Assembly (NCBI GenBank): GCA_977006965.1
Contig: OZ345360.1
Coordinates: 2,170,001 to 2,234,000, forward strand
Direction: 5' to 3'
DNA from: Phymatolithon calcareum
Lineage: Eukaryota; Rhodophyta; Florideophyceae; Hapalidiales
DNA length: 64,000 nucleotides
Position 1 is the first letter of the stretch, and each line of letters opens with the position of its first letter. Below, piece after piece: positions 1 through 11,117 of this stretch. A program made the translations under genes and the position numbers. The notes beneath the pieces are model-generated. The model searched no databases. It had not been told where the DNA came from and worked only from the letters and a program-made list of their open reading frames with translations.

Positions 1-169
1 GTTCGTGAGCAGCTTTGCCAATCTCCCACTTCACATCAACAAAGTTCCCCTCGCCCACCGGCGTTCCATTTTACCATCATAAGCCCTCAATCCATCCCCT
101 ACATACAAACTACCGCCCGCCACACGTCTTGGGCTGGCGATAGCGCCGAAAGGTATTCAAGTTCAATCC

Positions 170-650
170 TTGGTAATCCATATTTACGCCCGCATGACCC
201 CAGGTTTTGAACAAGCGCTAGCTCCATATCCTCACATCGAAATTGCCAACTCACGTTTCAAAAGGCTCTATAAACTACTCACGAACAGGTCACCACCGCT
301 GACGCTTCGTTTACGTCTCCGGAGAGCTTTAGTCGTCTCGACTTTGATATACGGATGTGAATCCTGGAATCTTACGAATCCGATCCTGAAAAAGCTTAAC
401 GGTACCGCATCGAAGATGTTGGCCGCTATGACGAAAAGAACGATAGCAGAAGAAGCAAGAGAGCCCTCCAAGATATCGAATCGGCTAGGAAAAACGCTTC
501 CGACCTCAGAAGGTGGAATCAAAAAAAGCCTTCTCGACGTGCTATTCTCTTCGGGGAATAAAGCAATCATCATCATCACATCTACTATCGCACATCGACG
601 TGGAACTCCCCCCACTGCACTCAGTAGCACACGAATCTTCTCACCCGCTT
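170..650 (+). pseudogene. Fragment of a non-LTR retrotransposon reverse transcriptase (C-terminal side)
   Basis: The frame reads through a run like LTLRLRLRRALVVSTLIYGC, then ESWNLTNPILKKLNG and AAMTKRTIAEEAREP. This is the familiar post-RT stretch of LINE proteins, where a YG-x-E-x-W core is followed by a basic helix. The same stretch recurs at 9.1-9.3 kb (minus strand) and at 30.36-30.6 kb (plus strand), so this is a third copy of the same family. No RT catalytic motifs precede it within the window, and the reading frame decays after about 530. The fragment is 5' truncated or cut by the window edge. The clade is not resolved; the motif set resembles RTE or craniofacial-type LINEs. Confidence 0.7.
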
Positions 651-659
651 CACCTCACT

Positions 660-1985
660 ACTGTCGTTCTAGATAGATACCTCGCATATGCACGCAACCC
701 TTGTGAGCCATAAGGATCTAACCGTCGTCGATAGGTTCCAACCACACTTGTCACCTATAGTCACGTCGCTCAACACTTGCGTTATTCTGCTTTTGCACCC
801 ATGTGGACCACCGACATTTTGCTGCATTGCATTTCCTCTCATTTTCGGACAACATAATGTACGGTATATGTTTTGTTAGCATCTGCAACTTGCTCTCGAT
901 CAACCTCTCATTGTGCAGAAATCGAACTTCATGCACCACTTTCTCACACCTCACATCCTCCTCAGAGACCGCACCCGCCACATCAACAACCCGTTATCTC
1001 ACTATCCCTGCTCTTGAGAAAGGGTACCCATTCCGAGCACAATGCAAGAAGGGGTTCATCCCATTCCTCTATTTCATGTCGCCCATTCGGTGGGACACCT
1101 ACTACCAGTACCACGCTCCTCACCTCTACTCCACAGCACCAAATGTCAACTTGCGTCAATCCTGCTGCAATACTGAACCCACATCTTCAACTTCTCAACC
1201 ACCACCTCCTCTCCAGGTATCGTGCGTGCGATTGTTTATCGCAAAATTGAAAATTTCTTCCTTTTCCCCCTGGTTTAGTTTCGCCTGCGTACGATTCACA
1301 TCTATTTATTATTCTGGCTTTTCTCGTCTTCACGGACTTCTTGTTGGCGACTTACTGCTCATCTTATCTGTCTTCGTTTTAGAAGAAAAGTCCTGGTCCT
1401 ACTTCCCTCTGTCGACCTTACCGGTCAAGAACTACTTATATTATAACTTCACATGTCGCATCACTGAAACTGAGGAAGCATCATGCTTCCTCAGGAGCAG
1501 TGAAGTGTTCTCTGGAAGAAACGATTTCAGTTCATTGTTTGTCCATGATGGGCCTTGAAAACATTTGATGGATGGATGTCACTTTACTTGAAGCTCGCGT
1601 GAGCACATTTGATGCAAAATCGGAAATATGTCGAAAGCCCTGAAGAAAATTTAAAACAGGTTCCTAAACCGCGTCTGCCCGAGCAGGTGCTGGGTTAGAG
1701 GAATGGTCGAGTACATGGTTCTGAAATACTGCGACTAACAGATGCTAAGCATAAATTTACTGACGTTTCCTCGGGTATAAAAACTCTTTCCACTGATATT
1801 TCCGGCTATCGATGCGATAGCGTGACAAGGATTGTTTAGAAGATGTCGTCGCGATGAGCACCATAGCTGGTAGAGCTTGCTTGGCATCAACCGCCATATG
1901 ATGCATGGGTCTTATGAGCCTTGGATTGCACGTTTAGGCTCTCGTACACAGTGTGGGGCATTGCTCGGGGGATAGAAGTTCCGAC
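660..1985. other. No gene recognised; degraded intergenic sequence
   Basis: Open frames of up to 251 codons exist on the plus strand (803-1558). They have no recognisable domain, biased composition and heavily overlapping alternatives, so I do not call a gene. The only structured element is the short palindrome at 1470-1494, listed separately. Confidence 0.5.
1470..1494. repeat. Perfect 12-bp-arm palindrome with one-base centre
   Basis: The arms CTGAGGAAGCAT and ATGCTTCCTCAG are exact reverse complements around a single C. It would form a tight hairpin in either strand. No T-run follows, so there is no reason to call a terminator. It may be a relic of a foldback element or of a retroelement end. 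Confidence 0.6.
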
Positions 1986-2120
1986 GTTGGAGATAAATGG
2001 CCATTCCGTGCAATCTATGTCTCTCATATTTTGACCGTTATGCATAACGGTCACAACATGAGAGATAACGGTCAGAATATTAGAGACATCGATTTGCTCG
2101 GAATGGCCATTATCTCCAAC
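1986..2120. repeat. 135-bp imperfect palindrome (foldback element)
   Basis: The left end GTTGGAGATAAATGGCCATT is mirrored by AATGGCCATTATCTCCAAC at the right end. The inner parts (ATGTCTCT..., GACCGTTATGCATAACGGTC, ...AGAGACAT) also pair. The whole unit would fold on itself. Its size and lack of coding potential suggest a foldback MITE. It is followed only 10 bp later by a second hairpin (2130-2197). No clear target-site duplication was found. Confidence 0.65.
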
Positions 2121-2129
2121 TCCTTTTTT

Positions 2130-2197
2130 CAATTCTGTCATGTTTGATTAAGAAAATTTCTTTTAAGAAATTTATTAAATCAAACATGACAGAATTG
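2130..2197. repeat. Hairpin with exact 20-bp arms
   Basis: CAATTCTGTCATGTTTGATT (2130-2149) is the exact reverse complement of 2178-2197. The AT-rich loop contains further short complementary runs around AAATTTC and GAAATTT. It sits between the foldback element at 1986-2120 and the 3' end of the LINE that starts near 2213, so it may be part of a compound foldback structure at a LINE insertion site. Confidence 0.65.
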
Positions 2198-2428
2198 AAC
2201 ATTGTGCGCCTATACTTTTTTATTTTTATTCAAGTTTATTTAAAAGCCCCACAGACTTTCGAAGATATGGGCGAGGCTTCCTCTGATGCTACCTACCATT
2301 GTGCAGCTCACGAAACGCCCACTAGAATCGCGGACGGGAAAACTCAGGACTCAAAGTAATCCTATCTCAGTCCTCCACAGGATTGCTGGTGCTTGGACTC
2401 GGCCGCTTTTTGTCTTGCCTTATACGAA

Positions 2429-3118
2429 TCAATACAGGCCTTCTTCGTTCTCCATGCGTTCTATGAGTGTCTTGCTAAATAGTAAGAGCTCATCTAGCGC
2501 CTTTTCTGCTTCTAGTCGTTTTTCTCCTTCTAGGTCGTACCCTGCTAGCGTGCTTTCAAGGGTCTCCATATGCTCTCTGGCTCTTGTGCCGAATTCTTCG
2601 GCCATACTTGTTGCTGACACCTGTGGGAATCTTTCGCAGGCATATTGCAGTGCAAGTTGTCTGTGCTTCACCTTGGGGAACTTGAGTATTGCTGGCAATT
2701 CACTTGTCTTATCGTATGGAATCTTCCTTTTCCGCTTCCATTCTGGACGGTCTCCTTCCATTGCCAGAAATTTAGATCGAAGTGTTTGTGAAGACTGGTT
2801 TGTTTGGATATGCTTTACAGCTTCACCAACCGGCTCTCTGGTTTCCATCGCGGCGATATCTTTCCTTGTGTACTGCAATTCATGGTTGTTTCTGCTTTCG
2901 GGCACTTCATTTGGGTACATACGTTCCTTCTCCTTGTTCCTTCTCAGCATTTTGAAGGCCAAGATTTCTGGACGATGTGGAGCCGTCTGGATCCGGCATA
3001 GGAGACGGAGCCTGTCCGTCCTTCCTCGGGCCAGTGGCCCGAATATTTGATTGAAGAATGTTGCTTCTACTTCCTTGACGGCATTTTGTACCTCTTCTGA
3101 CCAGGGCGTTAAGTGCAT
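2429..3118 (-). pseudogene. LINE ORF2, C-terminal segment
   Basis: A 229-codon open frame lies downstream of the RT segment on the same strand but in another frame; the shift is near 3118-3160. It is charged and helical (repeated E/K/R stretches near residues 160-220) and has no catalytic motif that I recognise. By position it is the thumb/C-terminal region of the retrotransposon polyprotein. The frame stays open to a stop at 2429, only about 200 bp before the A-rich end. Confidence 0.6.
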
Positions 3119-3151
3119 TTCGTACTCCCAGCGTGGCTGTACTAGCGCCTT

Positions 3152-4186
3152 TTATATCTGAATACACTTCTGTATACTTAACCCTTTCTTGAACACTCCC
3201 AGTGTATGCAATTCGTACACGACCGTCCTTGCTTTCTTTAATCGTTGCATCATTAGCGTATCTGTGACTCCTCCGGGGTCTAGGGATACTCCAAGATATG
3301 TGACCTCCGGAACGTGTGCCAGAACCTTGTTTGCAAGCTTGAATGTCTTGCCCAATGTTTCCTCTGATTCGAGGACTTCGATTTTCCCATGCTTAGTGTT
3401 CCACGTCATCTCTCGATCTTGTGCCCATTGGGCAGCTATATCCAATAGTCCGTGCAATGCAGCGGGGGATTTCGCAGAGAGAAGAACATCGTCTGCAAAA
3501 AGGATAGCCGGAACTTCAGCCCAGGTTTTTGATGCCCGGCTCAATCGCTCGGCGAATTCATCCATGAAGATGTTGTAGAGGCTTGGACTGAGAGGGGACC
3601 CTTGCGGGACCCCCCTGTCCACTAGAAACCACTTTCTGTTTGCATCACCAATTGTTGCTATCCAGGATGGTGTCAAGAACGCCTCGGCCATTGCGCAGAT
3701 CTCCTTGGGCAGTACTTGTCTCATTCTGTTCACCAAGTGTGCTCTCGATACTGTGTCGTAGGCAGCCTTAAGGTCCAATACTGCTACACATCTCTGATCC
3801 TCTTTTAGTAGCTCAGTAGCTCTTAGGATGGCAAGTTCAGTGCTCTTCCCCTTTTGGAACCCAAGCTGATACCAGTGGTTTGAGTATACTGTGCGCAGCT
3901 TCATATCGATAGCTGTCTCAATAATTTTCATTGGGTGGCTCAGTAGGGAAATCGGTCGGTAGTTTCCGGGGTCCTCGTGCCCCCTGTTCTTGTGTATTGG
4001 GACGAGGAGCGCTTTCTGCCAGTGCAGAGGCGTATCTCCACACCTCCCGCATGCCTCCCACAAGGCTGTAAGCACTTCAGCGTTGACCGGTATATCGACT
4101 TTTAGCATTTCAGCCTTCACCTCGTCTAAGCCCGGTGCCTTTCCGTTTGGTGCTTTTCGGATAGCCGCTTCAATTTTTGTCCTCAT
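3152..4186 (-). pseudogene. LINE reverse transcriptase domain
   Basis: This 344-codon uninterrupted segment carries all the core RT motifs in order: KAPGLDEVKAEML, the fingers run HEDPGNYRPISLLSHPMK, motif A LDLKAAYDTVSR, motif B RGVPQGSPLSPSLYNIFMDE, and motif C ILFADDVLL with both catalytic aspartates. Then comes VTYLGVSLDPGG of the thumb. RTs of this type copy element RNA at a nicked target site. The catalytic core looks intact, but the upstream and downstream parts of the polyprotein are in other frames, so the element as a whole is dead. Confidence 0.9.
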
Positions 4187-4222
4187 GTCGTAGGGGCAGG
4201 AGAATTTTCTTAGTCCCGGTTG

Positions 4223-5062
4223 CTACTTTTCGGTGCTATGGCATGTCGCCGAGATGTGGGCTGAGAATTTAGCGCAATTCATGGGGCTTCCTGTCATCTT
4301 GTTTCGTAGCGTTCTTCTTCGAATTTTCTTTTTCATCTTGGCAAGTTGCTTCAAGGCCGCTTGTCCATCTTTCTCCTCGAGCTCGGCAATGTATTCTTGA
4401 TACTGCTCTTTCTTCTTCTTATTCACCAAGGTTCTGATTTGGTACTTACACTCGTGGTAACGACCCCAGTCTTCCGGTGAGTGGGATGTTCTGGCTTTCC
4501 GGTAGAGTTTTTTTTTCGCTTCAGTGCCATTTTGTCCATCTCTGTATTCCAAAATGACTTGTAGCGTGCCGGGATGCGTTTTTTGGTTCTCCACGGATCA
4601 CACCAGGTTTTAACAAGTCTCTTGTATACCTGGTGTAGATCTCTTGCATTGCTGCACTTTTTGAGGTTGTCTATGATTCCTGGCATTCCTTCGTGATACT
4701 TGGGAAGAGCGGCTTCTTTCTTGGGTTCTCTTCTTGACTTTCCTCCGAGGTCTACAATCTCCCTGTAGATATACGATACCGATTCGGGGGAGGTATATCC
4801 CTTGAGGTCCTCAATGAGAGTGCGCATTCGTTCCTTGATTTCATTTTTCTTCTGTGTGTCGTCTCGGTCTCTTACACTGATTGGTCGTTTAGATTGGCTC
4901 GGGTCGAGATCTTGCCGGCTTCTAAGGCGCGTACATGCAGGCCTGTGCTGTGTAGCCCCTGTCCATATGTCTTCTGGAGAGTTCGGCGCAGATATTGTTA
5001 TTCCTTTTGTGACGAAGAAGTCGATATTGCTCCCGTGCTGTGCTGCGTACGTGATAATATAG
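4223..5062 (-). pseudogene. LINE ORF2, endonuclease tail and linker
   Basis: Two overlapping minus-strand frames cover this stretch. The more upstream frame contains the end of an APE-type endonuclease (IDFFVTKGI and GATQHRPACTRL, where family members normally have SDHRP). It then runs through a region with RYKSFWNTEMDKMALKRK. The other frame continues the same linker (LYRKARTSHSPEDWGRYHEC and a lysine-rich coiled stretch) up to the RT. A frameshift near 4500 separates them. The catalytic H is retained, but the D of SDH is replaced. Confidence 0.65.
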
Positions 5063-5170
5063 CGACTACATGTGTACGCAGCCTCAACACATGCAAATTG
5101 ATTCCTTCAAAGAAGAGACGTGCTATATCAGGATGTACCGTCTTGCATGCAGCATATGCAAGGTTCTAAA

Positions 5171-6053
5171 TTCGGTTGCCGAGAAAAGAAGCTGAGAAGT
5201 GCATCTGATTTGAATGTTGAACACACTTTTCACTCCTGAGGCCGCACTAGAGTTTCCTGAGGCAGAGGCGAGGTTAGCGCAACGTGACCTATCAAGTTCT
5301 ATTCCTTCACAGGCTGCTTCTCAGCTTGTTATCTGTTGTCCTCTATGCTCAGACAATCGACCTTAATGAGACTCAAGTCGCCTATATCATCACCAATGAA
5401 GAGCACATCAGTACGGAGCTTCCTTTGACACTGGAAGCCACCAAGGAGCAAATGCTGAATGCCGCCGAAACATCTGGAAAACTATCCCATTTCTTCGCGA
5501 TTTAATGTCTGGGTTACACACTATATTTAGGAATATAGCCATAAGGGCATTTACGTCAACCCAAATAGTAACTGAGCGTGAAAACGTACAACGCTAACAT
5601 AGGTGGTTACCCTGCACTGACTAACTCTAAATGTTTTTTATTTTTTGAAATTTATACGCTTGGTTTCGAGAGCATTGTCCTTAAACGAGCTGAATGCCTT
5701 GCAGCACAAAATGTGGCAATCGGCTCAATCGGCGATCATTCATGAGCTGGATACCACTTCTTCGATTCTGTGCATCAATGGGGAGCCTGCTGAAGAATAA
5801 TGGTGAATAAGAATTTCTTTGGGTTTTGCTTCGTGCTTTCTGCTTTCACTTTTCCTGACTCCATATTGCCCACCTCGAAAATATGGAAGTATGGAAGCCG
5901 GCAAACCCAGTTGACGCCGAGAATTTTACCCGAAACAGGATATCGAATCAATTTGACTGCAGAATCTTTCCCTATTCGCGTTGGGAGGGGCACGACGAGA
6001 ATGCAGCTGAAAAGGAAGAGGATTTCATCGACCTTTCGTCCATAGGCTGTCAT
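5171..6053. other. No gene recognised
   Basis: Short open frames (the best is 73 codons at 5284-5505, with a hydrophobic start) have no recognisable domain. The stretch lies between a LINE 5' truncation and a piggyBac-type element and is probably old transposon debris. Confidence 0.4.
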
Positions 6054-6057
6054 CTAG

Positions 6058-8552
6058 TGTCTATGTACCGAACTTCCTCAATTGAGGAGATATTCAAAAG
6101 CTCGAAAAAGTTAGTAAATCGTACGCAGAACGGATCATTCGCGCCATTATTGAAAAGCCGGACTTGTATAGTGGGTGAGGAGTATCGCAACTACTAACTT
6201 AAAATCTCTTCGTTCGGCGCTAGCAACGAAAATATAGTGGTCACCCAGAAGTACCGGACCTGCCATGCCACGAGAAAAAGTCCGGCCCCGCGTAGTCGGT
6301 ACATCAGTACACACAAAGGCAGCATCGGTGACCAGCCTCACAGAGTGCTTCAGAAAATATGGAGCCTTTTCCAAGTAAAAAAGCGTGAGTGGTATGGTTC
6401 AGGAGGCACTCGAGGAAACTCAATGGTCGCGCGAGCATATCACTTCGCGTAAAATGTCTCATAGTTTCGCATTCACCGAAGAAGACTAACTTTAAGACAG
6501 TCAACCTGTTCAACGTCAAGATAGGGGACACTGAAGATGGCATTGCAGAAGCTGACCATCTTGAACCGAGCCAAAACCGGCAAAGCGAAGTACCACCAAG
6601 GACTGCTTACAGTTCTTATCCTCGCCCATCTTCATCGCGAAACGCCAGTTTATCGTCCACTGTCGCAATCAGAAGCTCCTCAGATGGACACATAAGCTTC
6701 GATAAAACATTCAGCGGCCCTCTTCCGGGCTCTCTCTCCTACGTTTTGAAGGTCTCTTGGGACCAAACATCGCAAAACGAACTTGATTTCGTCTCGCCTG
6801 ACCACGAGCCGAATATTGTCGCTTATGGGGAGCCATGGTACGAGCGCCAAGCTCTAGGACCGAATCGGGTTTGAGTTTCCTCTCAGTTCTGGACACTTCG
6901 CACTCTAACCGGAGATTTCTTATCAGAAAATGACGGTAGAAGTCTTCATACGAAGCGCGATTGCGTCATGGAGATGTTTACCCACGTTCACCTGTGAAAA
7001 TTTTGCTGCTTGGGCGTCCGCTAAGCTGAGAATAATTGGACAATAAGAGACTACAGTGGCAATGCTGATTGCCTTTTTTTGGAATACTCGTCCTCATGGC
7101 AAGTGTTGAGCTTAGTGTCGAGAGCACTTTTTGGAATCTCACCGCTCCTTCTTCTTCAAAGACTGGTATGCCGTTCGCCGAATACCTCCAGTGAATTTCA
7201 TTCAGTGCGCAACCAAGTGAAACATATAGTCTGCACGGCACCGCTGGCGGCTCGGTCAAGTTTCAGTCGATGCAATAACTGACCTCAGAAAGCGCACTGT
7301 GCCTCCGTCGGACTTGATTTACTTCCATGAGTCCATATCCCGTTGGCATGGGAACTGTGACATGTCAAGGCGTTCCAGAGGGAAAGAGGAGAGAGGTAGA
7401 GCTGAACACAGTACAGTTGTATACTGGAGCACGGCTCTACTCGGCAAAAGCAGAGGCTAGTTCACCGTGCGGGCCCCTTCGATACTCCGACGGTGCTGCT
7501 TTTATTATTCTATATATAAAGGAACTGCAGCAGCACAAGAGTCTACCCAGGCATTAGAGAGGGCGCAATGGATGCGGCTCCAGTCCGTTGAATGGTCGGA
7601 CAAACGAGTGCTCTCAGTTGTGACAAATTTCAAGCGGATGTAAGTAAATCCGCAAGGCTGATTCCGAACCGCTTAGGGAGGTGACACTGACATTCTGGTC
7701 GCCACGCACGCACCCGTCAGCGCAAGCAAGGGGATAGGACCCGTTCGAAATGAGGACTGCGGAGTATTCCGCGTTGGCGTCCGTTCACGGGCCGCTGCTC
7801 GTACATCGCTGCACGACGTACAGCGATCATCCGGCGCAAATAGGGGACTGTCATATACCCCGTGTTCGTGTCCTTTCACCAGCTGCTGCTAAGACAGCGA
7901 TCATCCGGCGCAAGACAGGGTGCAGTGTTACAGAACGGAAGTCACTAGCCGGAGAACAGTTGAGAGATACAGCACTCGGCGAGTGGAAGAAGTGCCATAA
8001 CGCTTCATCTTCAACAAGTGCGACTATAGTTCATAGGGGCCATAAAACTCTTCTCGCAATTTGCGCGATAGTTAGATGACTTTTATTCTCTGGTGCCCAT
8101 CCAGAGGGTCAGCAGCACATGACGCAGCGAAGGTATTGTCGAGTGCTGTTCGAGCAACTGACCGATAACACATTTTCCTCGCGCATTACTCGTCGGCGTT
8201 TAGTCACTAACGAACGTACATATGCACTCGGGAGTGGTGTTAGAACCCACTTAACTCCCAAGGAAAAGAAAAGGAGGACTGAGGATGTCATGGTGACTAC
8301 TTGTGCTGTTCGAAACAACTGCAGCGTTGGGAAATTCAAGACGGTGACCCTCTTATGCTCATACTGTAATAGGCGTGAAAGTGCCACACTATATATTTGT
8401 GGCGCTTCTACTGGTACGAACAGTTTTACTAAGCACGTTGAATACATCCATAAGCATGACGATTTTGACGAGCCTGATATTGAGTGGATTTCGTTTCCAA
8501 AAATTAAATGTTTTCATCCTTCAATTGAGGAAAAAATCGCGGCACATAGACA
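6058..8552 (+). mobile_element. piggyBac-type DNA transposon, copy A
   Basis: Terminal inverted repeats begin TGTCTATGTACCG (6058) and end as the complement of TGTCTATGTGCCG (8552). Each is followed inward by a palindrome centred on CAATTG (TTCCTCAATTGAGGA at 6075; TTCAATTGAGGAA at 8520). CTAG flanks both ends (6054-6057 and 8553-8556). Because CTAG is its own complement, it could be either a target-site duplication or the outer end of the repeat. Inside lies a degraded DDE transposase. The family has four more copies in the window (B-E). Confidence 0.85.
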
Positions 8553-8556
8553 CTAG
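6265..8556 (+). pseudogene. piggyBac-type transposase (DDE_Tnp_1_7), degraded, copy A
   Basis: The start MPREK is shared in spirit with copies B and D. The N-terminal 200 codons are Ser/Pro-rich and end in PGSLSYVLKVSWDQTSQNEL. Then come shattered pieces of the DDE domain (PNTSSEFHSVRNQVKH near 7170) and a well-preserved C-terminal segment (8119-8490). That segment has TTCAVRNNCSVGKFKTVTLL and a Cys-rich LCSYC...YICG...CF/FTKHVE-like pattern, as in the zinc-binding tail of this family. Several frameshifts and stops separate the pieces. A short duplicated run (CAGCGATCATCCGGCGCAA, near 7820 and 7890) disrupts the middle. Confidence 0.75.
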
Positions 8557-10256
8557 CTGATTTGGCGCTTTGCTCTCAATTTGTAAGTTCTCTACTCTTT
8601 TTCTTGCATTCATATAGAAACCAGGGATCACAAAGGAGAACTGCGTTCTCCGAGGAGCAAATAGCCATCGTAGACGTTCTGGCGAGACACTGAGCTCACC
8701 CCAAACGTACTACTAACTCCGGATATGTCCTCTCCGCTCTCTACTTACTTGTACATTATTAGTCTTTCATTCATTCATTTTTCCTTTTCCCCTAATGGGG
8801 CTAGCAGCGATTCGAGGGTCTAAGTTACTTCTATTGGATATATCCTATCGTTAGCGAGTTCGACTGCGGCTTTCACGTCTCGTTCAGGTATGTCACAAAG
8901 GAGTTATTCTGGTGTTGTTCTGACGCATTGCAGCAGCACATGGCGGACCATGCCGCGCTCGTCCATTCTAAGAATGTAGCCAGGCCAGTTCAATCGTAGG
9001 TCTCTGGCCCGCATCGCCATGTCGATGGTGGGTGTCCTAAATTTGTCGTCTATTGGTCTCTCCGTTATTGTCAATAGCATCTTAGCACCTGTTATCTTGA
9101 GTTTCCGCACTGGTTCTGTCAGCTTCCATGATTCACAGCCTAAAGAATACTTGATACGACAGAGGAGCCAAAAAGACGGAGCCGAAGACTTGTGAGTAGT
9201 TTCCCATCCATCAGAATCCGTTTGAGGTCTTGAAAGCTGGACCAGGCAATTTGGACGCGGTGGATGACAAGGACTACGGGGTCACCTTTTGCCGACTGCA
9301 TTACGCCAAGGCATTGGAAGGTTCCGTGTGTTTCCAAGCTCTTCGTCTTCTAAACGGTTGCGTTTCAGCTCGTTTTGTGCCTGTTCTCATTTTCTTCTAT
9401 CATCTGGTGATAGAAGAAAACGAGAAGCTGGTCCAGCTTATCTGCAAGTGATCCGGCACGGGAAGCGACCGACAGTGAGGGGTGTTTGGAAACGAGGCCC
9501 CATTGCTTTTCTGTGAGGCGGAGTGCTTCCCGAGGCTCTTCATCAAAGTATTCGACGAAGACCGGCATTTGGCTTCCGTTTTTACTCGAACAACGGTGCT
9601 CATGTGCCAGTCCAGCCGGCTGAGGTCGTCCCGCTTGCGGATAGCAATCTTGGCACCCACCGGAGGACATTGCTTTTTGCAGTGCAAGCGGCGGTGTGTT
9701 GCCAGGGAGGTTGCATAGGGAACTTTTCTTTCGCGACCAGAGCACTTGACTTGAAATCCATAGCTTCAACATCTTCTTCCATTGTGCCTGTAACTCTTTC
9801 TGCCTTTTTATATGCTGTACGAAGCTCTTTTGGGGGACTCTCACAAACCCTCCTTCGGTTCTCTCCGCTAGGCTTAGCAGCGAGAGCCGCATATGAGCTC
9901 TTTCAGAGTTCTTATCGAGCAGGGCGACATCTTCAGCATATTCGAGTTTGTCGATTCAGATTGTACTCGTAAGAGTGATGCAAGCTGTTTGCGAGTTGTG
10001 TCGCCGGAAGATTCGGTCCAGAGTTGATGAAGCAAAGGGGACTTATTACGTCCCCTTGCAGCACGCCTGGCTCAATGTGAACCTTCCTCGAGAAAACCTG
10101 CGATCCGTTGCAGAGCTGTGCTCAGACTGTGACGCTTGCCGCGTTGTACATTAGCGATATGGGCCGGACGTAGTTTTCGGGACACGCACAGCTTCGAAGA
10201 GATGACATGAGAAAATCATGGTCGATGGAGTCAAACGCCGCTCTGAAGTCAATGTA

Positions 10257-11117
10257 CAGGGGGGGTCGCTATATAGTGCCACATAGAACCAGACTAAAAA
10301 TGCGCACTATTTAGGTTCCGCACTACATGAAATTTGAGGGACCGTTTCGCACTACTGTAAGCGTGTTTGCCGTGACCCCCAACGAAGTTGTACGGAGAAC
10401 GGGGAGAACGATTTTACTGGCGTGTTTTATCTTCAGAACGCTTGTTGAACATCTCTGAGACAAGTAGCTGTCTCTGCTTCTCATTGTTCTGCTTACGGAT
10501 AGCGTCTATGAATACCCGAAATGCTCGTTGAAGATGACTACTAGCGTCAGGAAGGTTACACAAAAACGCGGACTCCTGGAGAGGGCGAAACATGGTGTGC
10601 AGCTCAGTGAGAGCTGGGGGAGATGCGATAACCGCAGAAACTTCTTCGTCTTCGCTTTCATTGTCAGGTTCTATTGGGATTTGGGCTACAACCTCCTCCA
10701 ATATATCCGAAACATCGGAAACGAACGCCTCTTGAACGTCTGTATCATCTTCAACCTCAAACCGATGCTCCACATCCTCGTGTCTGACGTCATCATCGAT
10801 TTCAGCTCTCAGGATGTCGTCACTCGGTAAACTGACTTTCAGTTTACGCAACATGTCGATGACGTCGCTGACAGCATGCGAACTGCTTCAAGCTTTTGTT
10901 GAAGCGTCAGCCGCGTTCTCTTCTGCCCTGGGTGCCCCATCGCTGTCGGCGGCGTGCAGATGGTGAGCTAAGGAGACGAAGAGGAGAATGGCGGCCAGGA
11001 ATGCCATTTAAGCAGCCACAGCCTGTGTCTTTGATATGATAATCGTGCCAGCCCAAAATGGGTGGCACTAAGTAGAGGGTGGCACTATATAACCCGGCAC
11101 TATATAGCGACCCCCTG
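10257..11117 (-). mobile_element. pogo/Tigger-like element nested in the LINE
   Basis: The ends are inverted repeats: CAGGGGGGGTCGCTATATAG... at 10257 and its complement (...CTATATAGCGACCCCCTG) at 11117. Both are flanked by TA (10255-10256 and 11118-11119). A CAG start, a GGTCGCTATATAGTGCC core and TA duplication are the hallmarks of Tc1/mariner elements of the pogo/Tigger branch. The LINE reading frame breaks exactly at these borders, between RT motif 2 and motif A, which shows that it inserted later than the LINE. At 861 bp it is an internally deleted, non-autonomous copy. Confidence 0.85.
10414..10854 (-). pseudogene. C-terminal remnant of a pogo/Tigger-like transposase
   Basis: A 146-codon open frame inside the TA-flanked element. 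It has a long acidic stretch (residues 15-75) and then a helical region (LTELHTMFRPLQESAF and LQRAFRVFIDAIRKQNNE). This resembles the tail that follows the DDE domain in Tigger/jerky-type transposases. No DNA-binding or catalytic part remains, as expected for a deletion derivative. The assignment rests mostly on the element's termini. Confidence 0.55.

Larger units (their letters stand above)
2213..5170 (-). mobile_element. Non-LTR retrotransposon, near-complete but frameshifted
   Basis: Read on the minus strand this element runs from the end of an endonuclease domain (about 5060, with IDFFVTKGI and a QHRPA version of the usual SDHRP motif), through a basic linker, to a full reverse transcriptase and a C-terminal domain. 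A 3' untranslated tail ends in an A-rich run (ATAAAAATAAAAAA) near 2213. The 5' end is truncated; most of the endonuclease is missing or frameshifted upstream of 5060. The family differs from the LINE at 8.8-11.5 kb, whose RT motifs and tail are unlike it. A similar tail motif (TTTATTTAAAAGCCC) occurs at 32.18 kb. Confidence 0.85.

Noticed and set aside
803-1558. 251-codon plus-strand frame
   Set aside because: No domain, erratic composition with Ser/Thr/His/Cys runs, and competing frames. Chance openness is more likely.
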